From DATBLE01 sp963791425 (lineage in GTDB: Bacteria > Actinomycetota > Thermoleophilia > Gaiellales > Gaiellaceae): a DNA stretch of 64,000 nt. Where the stretch lies: contig CAWBSE010000003.1 in assembly GCA_963791425.1 (NCBI GenBank), positions 310,001-374,000 of the forward strand, written 5' to 3'. The notes under the pieces were generated by a model that was given only the letters and a program-made list of their open reading frames with translations, searched no databases and was not told where the DNA came from. Below are positions 1 to 8,979 of this stretch, piece after piece (the stretch's first letter is position 1; every line of letters starts with the position of its first letter). Made by a program: the position numbers and the translations under genes.

Positions 1-1796
1 CCGGACAAGCCGTCGGGGTAGCCGGCGCCGTCCCAGCTCTCGTGGGTGGCGCGCACGACCGCGGCCACGCCCTGCCAGCCGGGCGCGGCGGCGAGGATGC
101 GCTCGCCGATCAGCGTGTGCTCCTTGATGAACGCCCACTCATTGACGTCGAGGGGGCCGGGCTTCTGGAGAACGGAGTCGGGAATCGCGAGCTTTCCGAC
201 GTCGTGGAGCCGGGCGGCGAGCCGGAGCTCCTCGAGCTTTTCGCCCTGGATCCCCATCGCCTCGCCGACGACGGTCGCCGTCTCGACGACCTCGCCGACG
301 TGGTCGCGCAGGGCGGGCGAGCGCTCGTAGAGCGCCTGCAGCACCATCTCGTGCGGCGTCCGCCGCCCCGAGCGCTCGCGCTTCTGGATGTAGAGCCGCT
401 GGTCGGCGAGACGAAGGACGTCGGTCGGCGTGTCCACCTCCTCGGGGAAGAGCACGCCGCCCTGCGAGCTCGTCACGCTGAACCCTTCGCCCGACGCGGC
501 AAGGGCATCGGCGGTGGCGCGCAGGAACGCGTCGAGGTCGTCGGGCACGTCGGCGAGGACGCAGAACTCGTCGCCGCCGAGGCGATAGCTCGAGCCCACC
601 GGCGCGACCACCTCCTCCAGGGCGCCGGCGAGCCGGGCGAGCAGCGCGTCGCCGGCAGGATGGCCAAACGTGTCGTTGTAGAGCTTGAAGCCGTCGAGGT
701 CGTAGATCGCGAGCAGCTGCGGCGGCGCCTCCGGCCCGGCTGCCAGCGCCCGGTCGAGATCCTCGATGAGGAGGCGGCGGTTGCCGAGGCCGGTGAGCGC
801 GTCGGTGACGGCGTGGACGCGCATCAGTCCGAGGATCCGTGAGTTCTCGCGGAAGGAGAGCCCCGTGCGGAACGTGACGGCGACGATCGTGAGGCCCGCG
901 AGGCTGACGGCGAGGAAGTTGACCCGGTGGAAGTGGTCGTAGCCGAGGATCAGCAGCCCGATCGCGCCGCAGGCCAGCGACGTCGCCAGGAGCGGGCGTC
1001 CGTGGAGCGCGACACCGGTGTGATTCGCCGGCTGCCAGAGAGCCGCCGCGAGCAGGAGCATCGACGCGGGCCACAGCGCGTCCAGCACCGTGCCCTCGCG
1101 GTACGTGTCGGTGGCGGTCTGAAAGAGGAAGATCCCGTCCGCGACGGCGGTGATCAAGAGCGACCCGCCGATCAGGGACCATGTCCGGTCGGGCCTCCAG
1201 CCGGTCAGCGAGAACACGCCGATCACGGCGGAGAGCAACAGGATGTCGCCGAGCGGGTAGGCCAGGTTCGTGACGATCACCGCCCTGCTGCCGTCGGTGT
1301 TCCGAATCACCACCTCGAAGAGGACTGCGGCTCCCAGCGCGGCCGCCGCGATCGCCGCCATCGCGCCGTCGAACCAGAGCGCCCGGCTGAACTCGGAGAG
1401 CCGGGACTTCACCAGGAGGAGCAGCCCGATGTAGCAGGCGGGGTAGAACAGGAGGTAGAACCCGTCGGCAACCGACGGATACGGCGGACTGGCGCCGTAG
1501 CCGAAGTCGAACACGAGCTCGGCGATCGCCCACGAGCCGATGCCGACCGTGAAGGCGATCCAGGGAGCCCGCTCGGACCTCGCCGTGACAGCACGAACCA
1601 CCGCCGCAGTCAGGGCGAGCAGGATCAGGGCGTTGTACCAGTACCGGTTGAAGAAGTCGTCGAGGCCGCCGAGGCTGCCGCCGAACAGCTCGTAGACGAC
1701 GAGGAGCGCCAGACCCACGGCGGCTGTCCCCTGCCAGGCGCGCATCAACCCCCGAGAGCGGGGAGAGGCGAACATGGACACAGACACCGCAGCCAT
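1..1796 (-). CDS. Membrane GGDEF/HD-GYP c-di-GMP turnover protein (C-terminus off window)
   Basis: The frame stays open from ATG at 1796 to the window edge (598 codons). Residues 1 to about 320 are hydrophobic with several membrane spans. A GGDEF domain follows, with the intact motif at residues 407-411 (RLGGDEFC), then an HD-GYP domain with the metal-binding HD at 531-532 (RLHDVGKLAIP) and GYP at 592-594. GGDEF domains make cyclic di-GMP and HD-GYP domains hydrolyse it, so this is a membrane-tethered, possibly bifunctional enzyme. A second in-frame ATG lies at 1775. AAGGGG just upstream of 1796 and a TGA six codons before it favour 1796. The rest of HD-GYP lies outside the window. Confidence 0.9.
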   Translation of the reverse strand, partial: MAAVSVSMFASPRSRGLMRAWQGTAAVGLALLVVYELFGGSLGGLDDFFNRYWYNALILLALTAAVVRAVTARSERAPWIAFTVGIGSWAIAELVFDFGYGASPPYPSVADGFYLLFYPACYIGLLLLVKSRLSEFSRALWFDGAMAAIAAAALGAAVLFEVVIRNTDGSRAVIVTNLAYPLGDILLLSAVIGVFSLTGWRPDRTWSLIGGSLLITAVADGIFLFQTATDTYREGTVLDALWPASMLLLAAALWQPANHTGVALHGRPLLATSLACGAIGLLILGYDHFHRVNFLAVSLAGLTIVAVTFRTGLSFRENSRILGLMRVHAVTDALTGLGNRRLLIEDLDRALAAGPEAPPQLLAIYDLDGFKLYNDTFGHPAGDALLARLAGALEEVVAPVGSSYRLGGDEFCVLADVPDDLDAFLRATADALAASGEGFSVTSSQGGVLFPEEVDTPTDVLRLADQRLYIQKRERSGRRTPHEMVLQALYERSPALRDHVGEVVETATVVGEAMGIQGEKLEELRLAARLHDVGKLAIPDSVLQKPGPLDVNEWAFIKEHTLIGERILAAAPGWQGVAAVVRATHESWDGAGYPDGLS

Positions 1797-1828
1797 GTGC
1801 CCCTTATCGGCTCAGCAGGGGTTTTTCG

Positions 1829-2836
1829 TTAGCTACGGAGTGCCGGGATCACGTCGCGGCCGTAGGCCTCGAGCGTTGCTTCCTGACCGTGGGTCATCAG
1901 GTAGATGTTCCACTGGTCGACGCCCACGGCCTCGAGCCGCCGGAGCTTCTCGACGTGGGCCTCCGGAGGCCCGAGGATGCAGAACCGCTCGCACGTCTCG
2001 TCGGTGATCTGCTCGCCGTGCTTCGCGCCGACGCGGCTGTGCTCCGCGTAGTCGTACGACTCGCGCTGCATCCGCGAGACGTACTCGGTGAGCGCGGGTG
2101 GCAGGTCGGCCGGATCGTGCTTCGAGAGCACGTCGAAGACGTGGTTCGAGACCATCGCCGGGAACCAGCGCACCTGCTCGCAACTGTCGGCGAGATCGTC
2201 GCTGATGTGGGCCGGCGCGCAGCACATCACCTTCACCTCGGACGGGTCACGGCCGGCCTTCTCGGCGGAGCCGCGCACCTGCCCGACGATCCACTCGACG
2301 ATCTCCGGGTCGGCGACCTGGATGATCACGCCGTCGGCGACGCGGCCCGCGATCGCGAGCACGCGCGGGCCGTAGCCGGCGATGTAGAGCGGGATCTCCG
2401 GCCGTCCCTGCGCCCACTTCAGCTCGATCTCGGTGTCGTTCCACTCGACCGGGCGCCCGTTCATCAGGTCGCGCATCATCCGGCAGGCCGCCTCGAACTC
2501 GGCGACCTTCACCGGCTGCTGGCCGATCATCCGCCGGGCGGAGTCGCCGCGGCCGATCCCCATGATCATCCGCCCGTGCGACACGTCCTGGAGCGTCGCG
2601 AACGCGCTCGCGGTCACGGTCGGCTCGCGGGTGCCGGGGTTCGTCACGTTGAGGCCGAGGTGCAGCCGCTCGGTGTTCATCGCCGCGAGCGTGAGCAGCG
2701 GGTACGGCTCCTGCCAGTTCACGTGCGAGTCGTACGTCCAGCCGTAGTCGAAGCCGTTCTGCTCGGCCAGCTGCATCAGCTCGACGAGCCGCTGCCACGG
2801 CGGGTCGGGGAGGATCGTGACGCCGAAGTTCAGCAC
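1829..2836 (-). CDS. LLM class F420-dependent oxidoreductase (TIGR03842-like)
   Basis: A 335-aa luciferase-like monooxygenase-fold protein. It opens with a beta strand (VLNFGVTILPDPPW) and carries the loop GIGRGDSARR near residue 100 and NVTNPGTREPTVT. From memory this matches TIGR03842, whose members often sit beside dihydropyrimidinase and carbamoylase genes, as here. Such enzymes use reduced F420 or FMN; the substrate is unknown. I chose GTG at 2836 because the protein there starts at the first barrel strand; the longer open frame upstream has no homology-like sequence. The next gene upstream, an M20 carbamoylase-type enzyme, is 194 bp away on the same strand. Confidence 0.85.
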   Translation of the reverse strand: MLNFGVTILPDPPWQRLVELMQLAEQNGFDYGWTYDSHVNWQEPYPLLTLAAMNTERLHLGLNVTNPGTREPTVTASAFATLQDVSHGRMIMGIGRGDSARRMIGQQPVKVAEFEAACRMMRDLMNGRPVEWNDTEIELKWAQGRPEIPLYIAGYGPRVLAIAGRVADGVIIQVADPEIVEWIVGQVRGSAEKAGRDPSEVKVMCCAPAHISDDLADSCEQVRWFPAMVSNHVFDVLSKHDPADLPPALTEYVSRMQRESYDYAEHSRVGAKHGEQITDETCERFCILGPPEAHVEKLRRLEAVGVDQWNIYLMTHGQEATLEAYGRDVIPALRS

Positions 2837-3030
2837 GCCCCTAAGCGTAAAAGAACCGGCCGCCGCGGGTGCTTCTGACGGGAGGCGTGGCCGCGACGGC
2901 CGGGGATTGCGGTCTTGCTGACGCCGGGGCGGGTGGGAGGGGAGGAGAGGAACGTTCCCCGGCGCTGTTGTGATGACCACACCTTGGCGCCGGAACCTGA
3001 ACGCGGGATGAAAGCGGGGTTCGCGTTCGG

Positions 3031-4266
3031 TTAATCCTGCGTGAAGGCGGCGAGCGCCTTCGACGCGAGCAGGTCGAGCGCCTGCACCGACAGCTCGAGG
3101 TGCTCGGGCTTCGTGTCCTCCAGCTTCGTGTGTGAGAGCCCGCGGAGACTCTGGACGAACAGCATCACCGTCGGGATGCCGGCGCGGGCGACCTCGGCGG
3201 CGTCGTGCAGCGGGCCGCTCGGCAGCCGGTGGCAGGTGCCGGAGACCTCGGTGATCGCCTCCTCGGTGAGCCCGATCAGCGTCTCGTCGAACAGGATCGG
3301 CTCGATGTTCCAGATCCGCTCCCAGGCGACGTCGATGTTCTCCTCGGCGGCGAACCCGTCGGCGGCGCGCTTCGCCTCGGCGAGCATCGCCGCGAGCTTC
3401 CCGGCGTCGAGGTGCCGCTGGTCGAGCAGCTGCTCCGCCGTCTCGACCACCGAGGTGACGATCCCGGGCCGGCAGACGACGTTGCCGCTCGTGCACACGG
3501 CGCCGTCGCCCGTCTCGGCGGCGATCCGGCGGATGTCGAGCGCGAGCCTCGCCGCACCTGCGAGCGCATCGCGGCGGCTGTCCATCGGCGTCGAGCCCGC
3601 GTGCGCGGCCTGGCCCGTCCAGGTGATCCGGTGGCGCTCGACGCCGAACGTGCCGAGCACGACCCCGAGCGGCAGGTCGAGCGACTCGAGCACCGGCCCC
3701 TGCTCGATGTGCAGCTCGAGGTAGGCGACGGCGCTTTCGAGCTGCGAGCGCGACTCGGTCGCCCGGTCGAGATCGACGCCGTGGGCGGCGAGCGCGTCGG
3801 GCAACGAGATGCCGTCGCGGTCGGTCAGCTGCCGCAGCTCGTCCTGGTCGCGCATCGAGCCCGCGGCGGCGCTCGAGCCGAAGAGGGAGCGGCCGAAGCG
3901 CGCTCCCTCCTCGTCGGCCCAGTTCACGAGCCGTACGGTCAGCGGCGGCGTTCCCTCGGCGGCGATCCGCCGAAGCACCTCGACACCGGCGACGACGTTC
4001 AGGCAGCCGTCCAGCCAGCCGCCGTTCGGGACGGAGTCGATGTGACCGCCGATCAGGAGCGCCCGGTCGGACGCTCCCGCCAGCGTGAACCACTGGTTCC
4101 CGGCTTCGTCGATCTCCTCCTCGGCGAAGTCGCACTTCTCGCGAAGCCATTCACGCGCCCGCGCCCACGTGTCGGTCCAGGCGACGCGCTGCGCGCCGTT
4201 CTCGTCGCCGGTCAGCTCGCGGAGCTCGCGGAGCTCCGCGACGGTGCGTGCTGGGTCGAGCGGCAT
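3031..4266 (-). CDS. Zn-dependent M20 hydantoinase/carbamoylase-family amidohydrolase
   Basis: 411 aa, the usual length for N-carbamoyl-L-amino acid hydrolase and allantoate amidohydrolase. Metal-site residues are visible: H75 and D77 in GGHIDSVPNGG, D86, then E119-E120 in WADEEGARFG. The family hydrolyses N-carbamoyl amino acids or ureides to amino acid, ammonia and CO2 in the cytoplasm. The ATG follows directly on the TAG of the upstream cupin gene with no spacer, so the two are translationally coupled. Sequence alone does not separate beta-ureidopropionase, L-carbamoylase and allantoate hydrolase. Confidence 0.88.
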   Translation of the reverse strand: MPLDPARTVAELRELRELTGDENGAQRVAWTDTWARAREWLREKCDFAEEEIDEAGNQWFTLAGASDRALLIGGHIDSVPNGGWLDGCLNVVAGVEVLRRIAAEGTPPLTVRLVNWADEEGARFGRSLFGSSAAAGSMRDQDELRQLTDRDGISLPDALAAHGVDLDRATESRSQLESAVAYLELHIEQGPVLESLDLPLGVVLGTFGVERHRITWTGQAAHAGSTPMDSRRDALAGAARLALDIRRIAAETGDGAVCTSGNVVCRPGIVTSVVETAEQLLDQRHLDAGKLAAMLAEAKRAADGFAAEENIDVAWERIWNIEPILFDETLIGLTEEAITEVSGTCHRLPSGPLHDAAEVARAGIPTVMLFVQSLRGLSHTKLEDTKPEHLELSVQALDLLASKALAAFTQD

Positions 4267-4623
4267 CTAGCCCTTCGCGTACTCGCCGGCGCTCTTGAAC
4301 TCGACGCCGACGAATGGCGCGTCGCCCTCCACCCAGGCCTCGTGCCCCGGTGCGATCCAGTAGGCCTCGCCCGGGCCGATCTCCGCCGTGGTGCCGTCCT
4401 CGTGCTCGACTCCCAGGCGGCCGGAGACCGCGTAGCCGAGATGCTCGGCCTGACAGCTGTCGGTGCCCACCACGGGCTTGATGCACTCCGACCACCTCCA
4501 GCCCGGCTGGAGGGTGAACCGTCCCACCTCTGAGTTGCCGACCCGGACGATGTCGACGGTCGTCTTGTCAGGCGACCGGACCTCCTCCGGGGCGTCCATG
4601 CTCTTCGACTCGACGCCGGCCAT
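4267..4623 (-). CDS. Cupin-domain protein
   Basis: A 118-aa single-domain cupin. The start was set at ATG 4623, which has GGGAGG seven bases upstream; a longer open frame to 4698 has no such site. The barrel shows a glycine-rich turn (YAVSGRLGVEHEDG), a G-x-A-Y-W-I-x-P-G-H-E-A-W segment and a metal-ligand-like H. Small cupins of this kind bind a metal or ligand; no reaction can be named. It ends on the start codon of the M20 hydrolase and so belongs to the same transcript. Confidence 0.8.
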   Translation of the reverse strand: MAGVESKSMDAPEEVRSPDKTTVDIVRVGNSEVGRFTLQPGWRWSECIKPVVGTDSCQAEHLGYAVSGRLGVEHEDGTTAEIGPGEAYWIAPGHEAWVEGDAPFVGVEFKSAGEYAKG

Positions 4624-4833
4624 CGTGACCTCCCGTGTTGAAGGGCCTGCTGGGGCAACAATACGACGTTCTCGAAGGGACCGGGGCCGCCGCAGCAACC
4701 CCCGTGGAGCCGACTCAGAGGACCGTTGCGGTCAAGGTCAGGTCGATCTTCAGTACTCCACTTGGCGCTGGAACAAGCACCGGTCCATGGGCCGCCCACG
4801 TCAGCCCGAATCGGACCTGCTACCTATCTCCGC

Positions 4834-5985
4834 ATGAAGCCGGATGTCGCGATTGTCGGCGGAGGCGCCATCGGCGCCTGCTGTGCGCTCGAGCTCGCCC
4901 GGCGGGGCGTGCGCGTGACGCTGTACGAGCGCGGGCCGACGCTCGCGTCCGGCTGCTCGGCGGGAAACGCCGGGCTCATCTGTCCGAGCCACTCGACGCC
5001 GATCGCGAACCCGGCGTCGCTGCGCAACGGGCTGCGCTGGATGTGGAAGCGCGACAGCCCCTTCTATCTCCGCCCCCGGCCCGCAGTGCTCCCGTGGCTC
5101 GTCCGCTTCGCGCGTGCGGCGCGGCACCCCGAGGAGGGCGCGAGGGCGATCCGCGAGCTCTCGGTGGAGAGTCTGGAGTTGCACGCGGAGCTCGCGGCCG
5201 AGCTGGACACGAGCTTCGAGCGCACCGGGACGCTCAACGTCTACGAGACCCACGAGGGGCTCGAGGCCGAGGCGCGCGCGGCTGCCCGGTCGGGGCTGCC
5301 GTTCGAGGTCTTCGACGCGGACGGGACGCGCGCGCTCGAGCCGGCACTGATCGGCCCGGTCGCCGGGTCGGTGCGGTATCCCAACGAGGGCCGGGTCGAC
5401 CCGAGGCGGTTTGTCGAGGCGGTCGGCCGCGCAGCCGTGGCGGCCGGAGCGGAGATCCGCACGGACGCCGCGGTGGACTCGCTCGACGACCTCGAGGCCG
5501 GGACGGTCGTGGTCGCGGCCGGCGTGTGGTCGAGGCAGCTCGTGAAGCTCCCGCTGGAAGGCGGCAAGGGCTACCACGTCGACTACGCGCGCTCGGACGA
5601 CGACCCGCGCCTCCCCGCGTGGGTGCAGGAGACGTGGACGATCGCGACACCTCTCCCCGACCGGCTGCGCCTCTCGGGCACGCTCGAGCTCGCCGGGCTC
5701 GACCTGTCCATTTCGGAGCGGCGCGTGGCGAAGATCCGCGAGGGCGGCGAACGCTGGTTCCGGGGGCTCGCCGACCGGCCCGTGCTCGAGACGTGGGCCG
5801 GGCTGCGGCCGTGCCTGCCGGACGGCCTCCCGGCGATCGGACGTCTCGGCCGGGTGGTCGTCGCCACCGGGCACGCGATGAAGGGCGTCTCGCTCGCGCC
5901 GATCACCGGGCGGCTCGTCGCGCAACTCATCGCCGGTGAGACCACGGATCACGACCTGGCGCTCTTCCGGCCGTCCCGGTTCTAG
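4834..5985 (+). CDS. FAD-dependent oxidoreductase, D-amino acid dehydrogenase/glycine oxidase type
   Basis: 383 aa with a DAO-fold. The dinucleotide-binding motif VAIVGGGAIGACCALELA is at residues 5-22, an acidic strand end (LYERG) follows, and the C-terminal FAD contact ATGHAMKGVSLAPITG is near 350-365. The SAGNAG segment is typical of the DadA group. Expected chemistry is oxidation of an amine or D-amino acid to an imine or keto acid. ATG 4834 was chosen because it precedes the first beta strand. It diverges from the cupin/M20 pair across 210 bp that must hold both promoters. Next to hydantoin-type enzymes it could handle released amino acids; this is inference. Confidence 0.86.
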   Translation: MKPDVAIVGGGAIGACCALELARRGVRVTLYERGPTLASGCSAGNAGLICPSHSTPIANPASLRNGLRWMWKRDSPFYLRPRPAVLPWLVRFARAARHPEEGARAIRELSVESLELHAELAAELDTSFERTGTLNVYETHEGLEAEARAAARSGLPFEVFDADGTRALEPALIGPVAGSVRYPNEGRVDPRRFVEAVGRAAVAAGAEIRTDAAVDSLDDLEAGTVVVAAGVWSRQLVKLPLEGGKGYHVDYARSDDDPRLPAWVQETWTIATPLPDRLRLSGTLELAGLDLSISERRVAKIREGGERWFRGLADRPVLETWAGLRPCLPDGLPAIGRLGRVVVATGHAMKGVSLAPITGRLVAQLIAGETTDHDLALFRPSRF

Positions 5986-5992
5986 AGGGGCG

Positions 5993-6667
5993 CTACCCCT
6001 GATCCCAGAGCTGCTGGTGGTGGAACATCGCGTGCCGAAGCTGGGAGTCGACGAGCGCCGAGAACGTGGTCTCGCCCCTCGACGAGACGATGACCGGGTC
6101 GCGCGCGTCGAGCTCTTCCCCCTCCAACCGGACGAACGCGCTCCAGGCGCCGAGAGCCCGCTCCGCGTAGTCGCAGACGTCACCTGCGGTCAGGAGCAGC
6201 ACCTCTCGCTCGTCGTCCCGCTCCGGCTCCCAGGGGAAGCGCGACGTGGTCCAGGCCGCGGGCAGCAGCTCGATCGGGTGGAAGACGTTGACCGTCAGAT
6301 TGCGCAGGCTTCGGCCGCGCGACGCCGTCGGAGCGGTCATCACCCCGAAGTCGAGCGGCCGCAGGCGATCGAGCCACGACTCGAGGACGGAGACGATCGC
6401 CGCAGCGAGCTCGCCCACACGCTGCGAGGCCGGCACCGGAAGCCCGAGCGCGACGGCGATCTGGGACACGTGCAGGATCGGCATCGCCCGGCCGTCGACG
6501 ACGAGCGAGGGTACGACCGGCCGCCCCGCCTCGACCCAGCGGCGGGCACCTTCACCCCCGTCGTGGATCTCGACCGACTCGAACGCCACCCTGTGCTCGC
6601 CAAGGAACTCCCTGGCCGCCGCGCAGGACGCTCAGGCGCGCTGCCAGAAGAGCTCGACTCGTACCAT
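5993..6667 (-). CDS. Thioredoxin/glutaredoxin-fold plus DinB-like protein; candidate selenoprotein with TGA at codon 12
   Basis: From ATG 6667 the frame reads MVRVELFWQRA, TGA, ASC, then AAAREFLGEHRVAFESV and so on, 224 residues to TAG at 5993. Everything after the TGA is an open, homologous-looking thioredoxin fold (EFL..H.V.FESV, VPSLVVDGR) plus a helical C-terminal half ending RHAMFHHQQLWD, like a DinB fold. As I recall, relatives carry FWQ-x-x-C-x-x-C exactly here, so the TGA (6632-6634) replaces the first redox Cys and Cys15 is retained: a UxxC arrangement. A hairpin with a G-first loop begins 18 nt downstream of the TGA (see 6599-6616). Alternatives are a TGC-to-TGA sequence error or nonsense mutation, or a shortened protein from GTG 6589. 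Confidence 0.6.
6599..6616 (-). promoter_or_regulatory. Possible bacterial SECIS-like hairpin after the TGA codon
   Basis: On the minus strand, GCCAGG pairs with CCTTGGC (one bulged T), giving six base pairs around a five-base loop GAGTT. The apical loop starts 22 nt after the TGA and its first base is G. Bacterial SECIS elements are described as hairpins with an apical loop roughly 16-37 nt after UGA and a G among the first loop bases, so position and loop fit. The stem is short and a chance hairpin in 70% G+C coding DNA is possible. Confidence 0.4.
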
Positions 6668-6705
6668 CCCGGGATGATCGCATCTCACCCCTCCGCCGTC
6701 CTCCC

Positions 6706-7647
6706 GTGAAGATCGCGATCGTCGGCACCGGCGCGATGGGATCGGTGTACGCCGGCCTGCTCGGGAGCGCCGGGCACGAGATCTGGGCCGTCGACCGCTG
6801 GCAGGAGCACGTCGAGGCGATCCGGGAGCACGGCCTCCGCGTCGAGGGCGCGAGCGGCGACCGGGTCGTCCGGATCCACGCCACCACCGACCCGACCGAG
6901 GCCGGTGAGGCCGACCTCGTCGTCATCGCGACGAAGGCGATGGACGTGGAGAAGGCGTCCGAGTCCGCGCGCGTCCTGGTCGGGCCGAAGACGATCGTGC
7001 TCTCGATCCAGAACGGGCTCGGCGGGCCGGGGATCGCCGCGTCGGTGCTCGGGGAGAGCCGCGTCACGGTCGGAGTCGTCGGCGGCTTCGGTGCCTCGAT
7101 CGTCTCGCCCGGCCATGTGCACCACCACGGCTTCGAGCTCGTCCGACTCGGTGAGCGCACGGGCCCCGCGACGCCGAGAATCGAGGCGATCGCGCAGGTC
7201 TGGCGTGCGGCCGGCTTCACCGTCCAGACCTATGACGACGTCGATCGGCTCATCTGGGAGAAGCTCGTGTGCAATGTCGCCTTCAGCGGCCCCTGCGTCG
7301 TCCTCGGCTGCACGATCGGAGAGGTGATCGCCGATCCTCACGCGTGGTCGGTCGCCTCGCGCTGCGGGGAAGAGGCATTCCAGGTCGCGACCGCGTCGGG
7401 CGTCTCGCTCGGCTTCGACGACCCCGTCTCGTATGTCCGGGATTTCGGGTCGAAGATCCCCGGCGCACGGCCCTCGATGCTGCTGGACCTGCTGGCGGGC
7501 CGCAGGTCGGAAGTCGACTTCATCAACGGCGCGATCCCGCGCGTGGGCCGGGAGGTCGGTGTCCCGACCCCGTTCAACGAAGCGATCACTGCCCTTGTCA
7601 AGGCGCGCGAGGCTTCTCGCGGCACGGGCGCCGCCGAGACGCGATGA
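6706..7647 (+). CDS. 2-dehydropantoate 2-reductase-like oxidoreductase (ApbA/PanE family)
   Basis: 313 aa. The N-terminal Rossmann motif is KIAIVGTGAMGSVYAG. A middle NGLGGPG segment is typical of the family, and the C-terminal domain carries LIWEKLVCNVAF with the expected catalytic lysine, followed by a substrate-binding NGAIPRVGREVGVPTPFNE. These enzymes reduce ketopantoate or related 2-keto acids with NADPH. Here it lies in catabolic surroundings, so pantothenate synthesis is not assured. Start GTG 6706 directly precedes the first strand; its promoter region is shared with the divergent thioredoxin/DinB-like gene (38 bp). Confidence 0.85.
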   Translation: MKIAIVGTGAMGSVYAGLLGSAGHEIWAVDRWQEHVEAIREHGLRVEGASGDRVVRIHATTDPTEAGEADLVVIATKAMDVEKASESARVLVGPKTIVLSIQNGLGGPGIAASVLGESRVTVGVVGGFGASIVSPGHVHHHGFELVRLGERTGPATPRIEAIAQVWRAAGFTVQTYDDVDRLIWEKLVCNVAFSGPCVVLGCTIGEVIADPHAWSVASRCGEEAFQVATASGVSLGFDDPVSYVRDFGSKIPGARPSMLLDLLAGRRSEVDFINGAIPRVGREVGVPTPFNEAITALVKAREASRGTGAAETR

Positions 7648-7654
7648 TCGGGCG

Positions 7655-8551
7655 ATGACGGACCCCGGCAGCGTTGGTGTCTGGCTCGGGCGGCTCGGCT
7701 GGGCCCCCGCCGCCGCCGAGCGTGAGGCGGCGGCCGAGGTCGAGGAGCTCGGATATTCGGCCCTCTGGTACAGCGAGGCGCACAACAGCAAGGAGTCGCT
7801 GAGCCACGGGGCGCTCCTCCTCGCCGCGACGCGGCGGATCGTGATCGCGAGCGGGATCGCGAACATCTGGGTGCGCGATCCGATGGCGATGGTCGCCGGG
7901 TCGAACGCCGTTGCGGAGGCCTATCCCGGGCGGTTCCTGCTCGGCCTCGGCGTCAGCCATCCGCCACAGGTCGATCCGCGAGGCCATTCGTACGGCCGCC
8001 CGGTCGCCACCATGCGCGCATATCTGGAAGCGATGGACACGGCCGGGTACGAGGGCCCGACGCCGGCCGAGCCGCTTCCGCGGGTTCTCGCAGCCCTTCG
8101 GCCGGCGATGCTGGCGCTCGCGGCCACGCATGCCGACGGCGCCCATCCCTACCTCGTCCCGGTCGAGCACACCCGCCGGGCCCGGGCGATCCTCGGCCCC
8201 GACAAGCTGCTCGCGACGGAGCTGTTCGTCCTGCTCGAATCGGACCCGGTCGAAGCGCGCGCTGCCGGCCGCGAGGCGCTCGCCTGGTACCTGACGCTGC
8301 CCAACTACGCCGACAACCTGCGCTGGCTCGGTTTCGGCGACGACGATCTGGCCGGTGGAGGCAGCGACCGGCTCGTCGATTCGCTGGTCGCCTGGGGAGA
8401 CGAGGAGCGGATTCGCGAGCGAGTTCTCGAGCACCTGGAGGCCGGCGCCGACCACGTCTGTGTCCAGCCGATCGGCCGGGGCGCGGACGAGCTGGGGCTC
8501 GACCAGCTGCGCGCCCTCGCACCCGCTCTCCTCGGCCTCTCCACGGGGTGA
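7655..8551 (+). CDS. LLM class flavin/F420-dependent oxidoreductase (TIGR03620-like)
   Basis: A 298-aa luciferase-fold protein. Visible segments include VGVWLGRLGW at the N-terminus, a GYSALWYSE strand, SGIANIWVRDPMAM and YPGRFLLGLGVSHPP. The last two match my memory of the TIGR03620 group. The ATG lies 8 nt after the ketopantoate-reductase-like gene and the TGA overlaps the next start by 4 nt (GTGA), so four genes from 6706 to 10034 form one operon. Cofactor and substrate cannot be set from sequence. Confidence 0.84.
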   Translation: MTDPGSVGVWLGRLGWAPAAAEREAAAEVEELGYSALWYSEAHNSKESLSHGALLLAATRRIVIASGIANIWVRDPMAMVAGSNAVAEAYPGRFLLGLGVSHPPQVDPRGHSYGRPVATMRAYLEAMDTAGYEGPTPAEPLPRVLAALRPAMLALAATHADGAHPYLVPVEHTRRARAILGPDKLLATELFVLLESDPVEARAAGREALAWYLTLPNYADNLRWLGFGDDDLAGGGSDRLVDSLVAWGDEERIRERVLEHLEAGADHVCVQPIGRGADELGLDQLRALAPALLGLSTG

Positions 8552-8979
8552 AAGCGACGGAGATCGGCGCGATCCTCGAGCAGTTGCGGGTCGAGACCGG
8601 CGCGAGCCGGGTCACACTCCGCCGTGACCTTCCAGGCGATTACGCCTTTCCGGTCACCGACGAGGCGCTCGCTCCGGGGGTGGGATCGCTGCGTGACGAG
8701 CGAACCGTCGATCTGCGCGGCCAGCCGGTCGCACTGGAGGTCGCGAAGGGGCGGCAGGTCGTCCAGGACGACAGCGCGGGCGCGTACGACGACCCGTCCT
8801 TCCACCGGATGCGCGAGATCTACGGCGGCCTCGCGGCGCAGATCGTCACGCCGGTCTTCGTCGAGGGCCGCCTCGCGGCGATTCTCTCGCTTCACCAGCT
8901 GGGCGAGCCGCGGGCGTGGAACGACGACGAGGTCGCCGCTTGCAGCCTGGCCGCCGAGCGGGTTCGGACGCTCCTCTGA
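8548..8979 (+). CDS. Single GAF-domain protein
   Basis: 143 aa, essentially one GAF domain: an N-terminal helix (IGAILEQLRVETGASRVTLRR), a central strand-rich core, and the closing EGRLAAILSLHQLGEPRAW with an AWNDDEVAAC helix typical of GAF ends. GAF domains bind small ligands or cofactors. No output domain is attached, so it may act as a sensor or as a binding partner of the neighbouring formamidase. Its GTG start overlaps the LLM stop by 4 nt and its TGA overlaps the next ATG by one base. Confidence 0.78.
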   Translation: MKATEIGAILEQLRVETGASRVTLRRDLPGDYAFPVTDEALAPGVGSLRDERTVDLRGQPVALEVAKGRQVVQDDSAGAYDDPSFHRMREIYGGLAAQIVTPVFVEGRLAAILSLHQLGEPRAWNDDEVAACSLAAERVRTLL

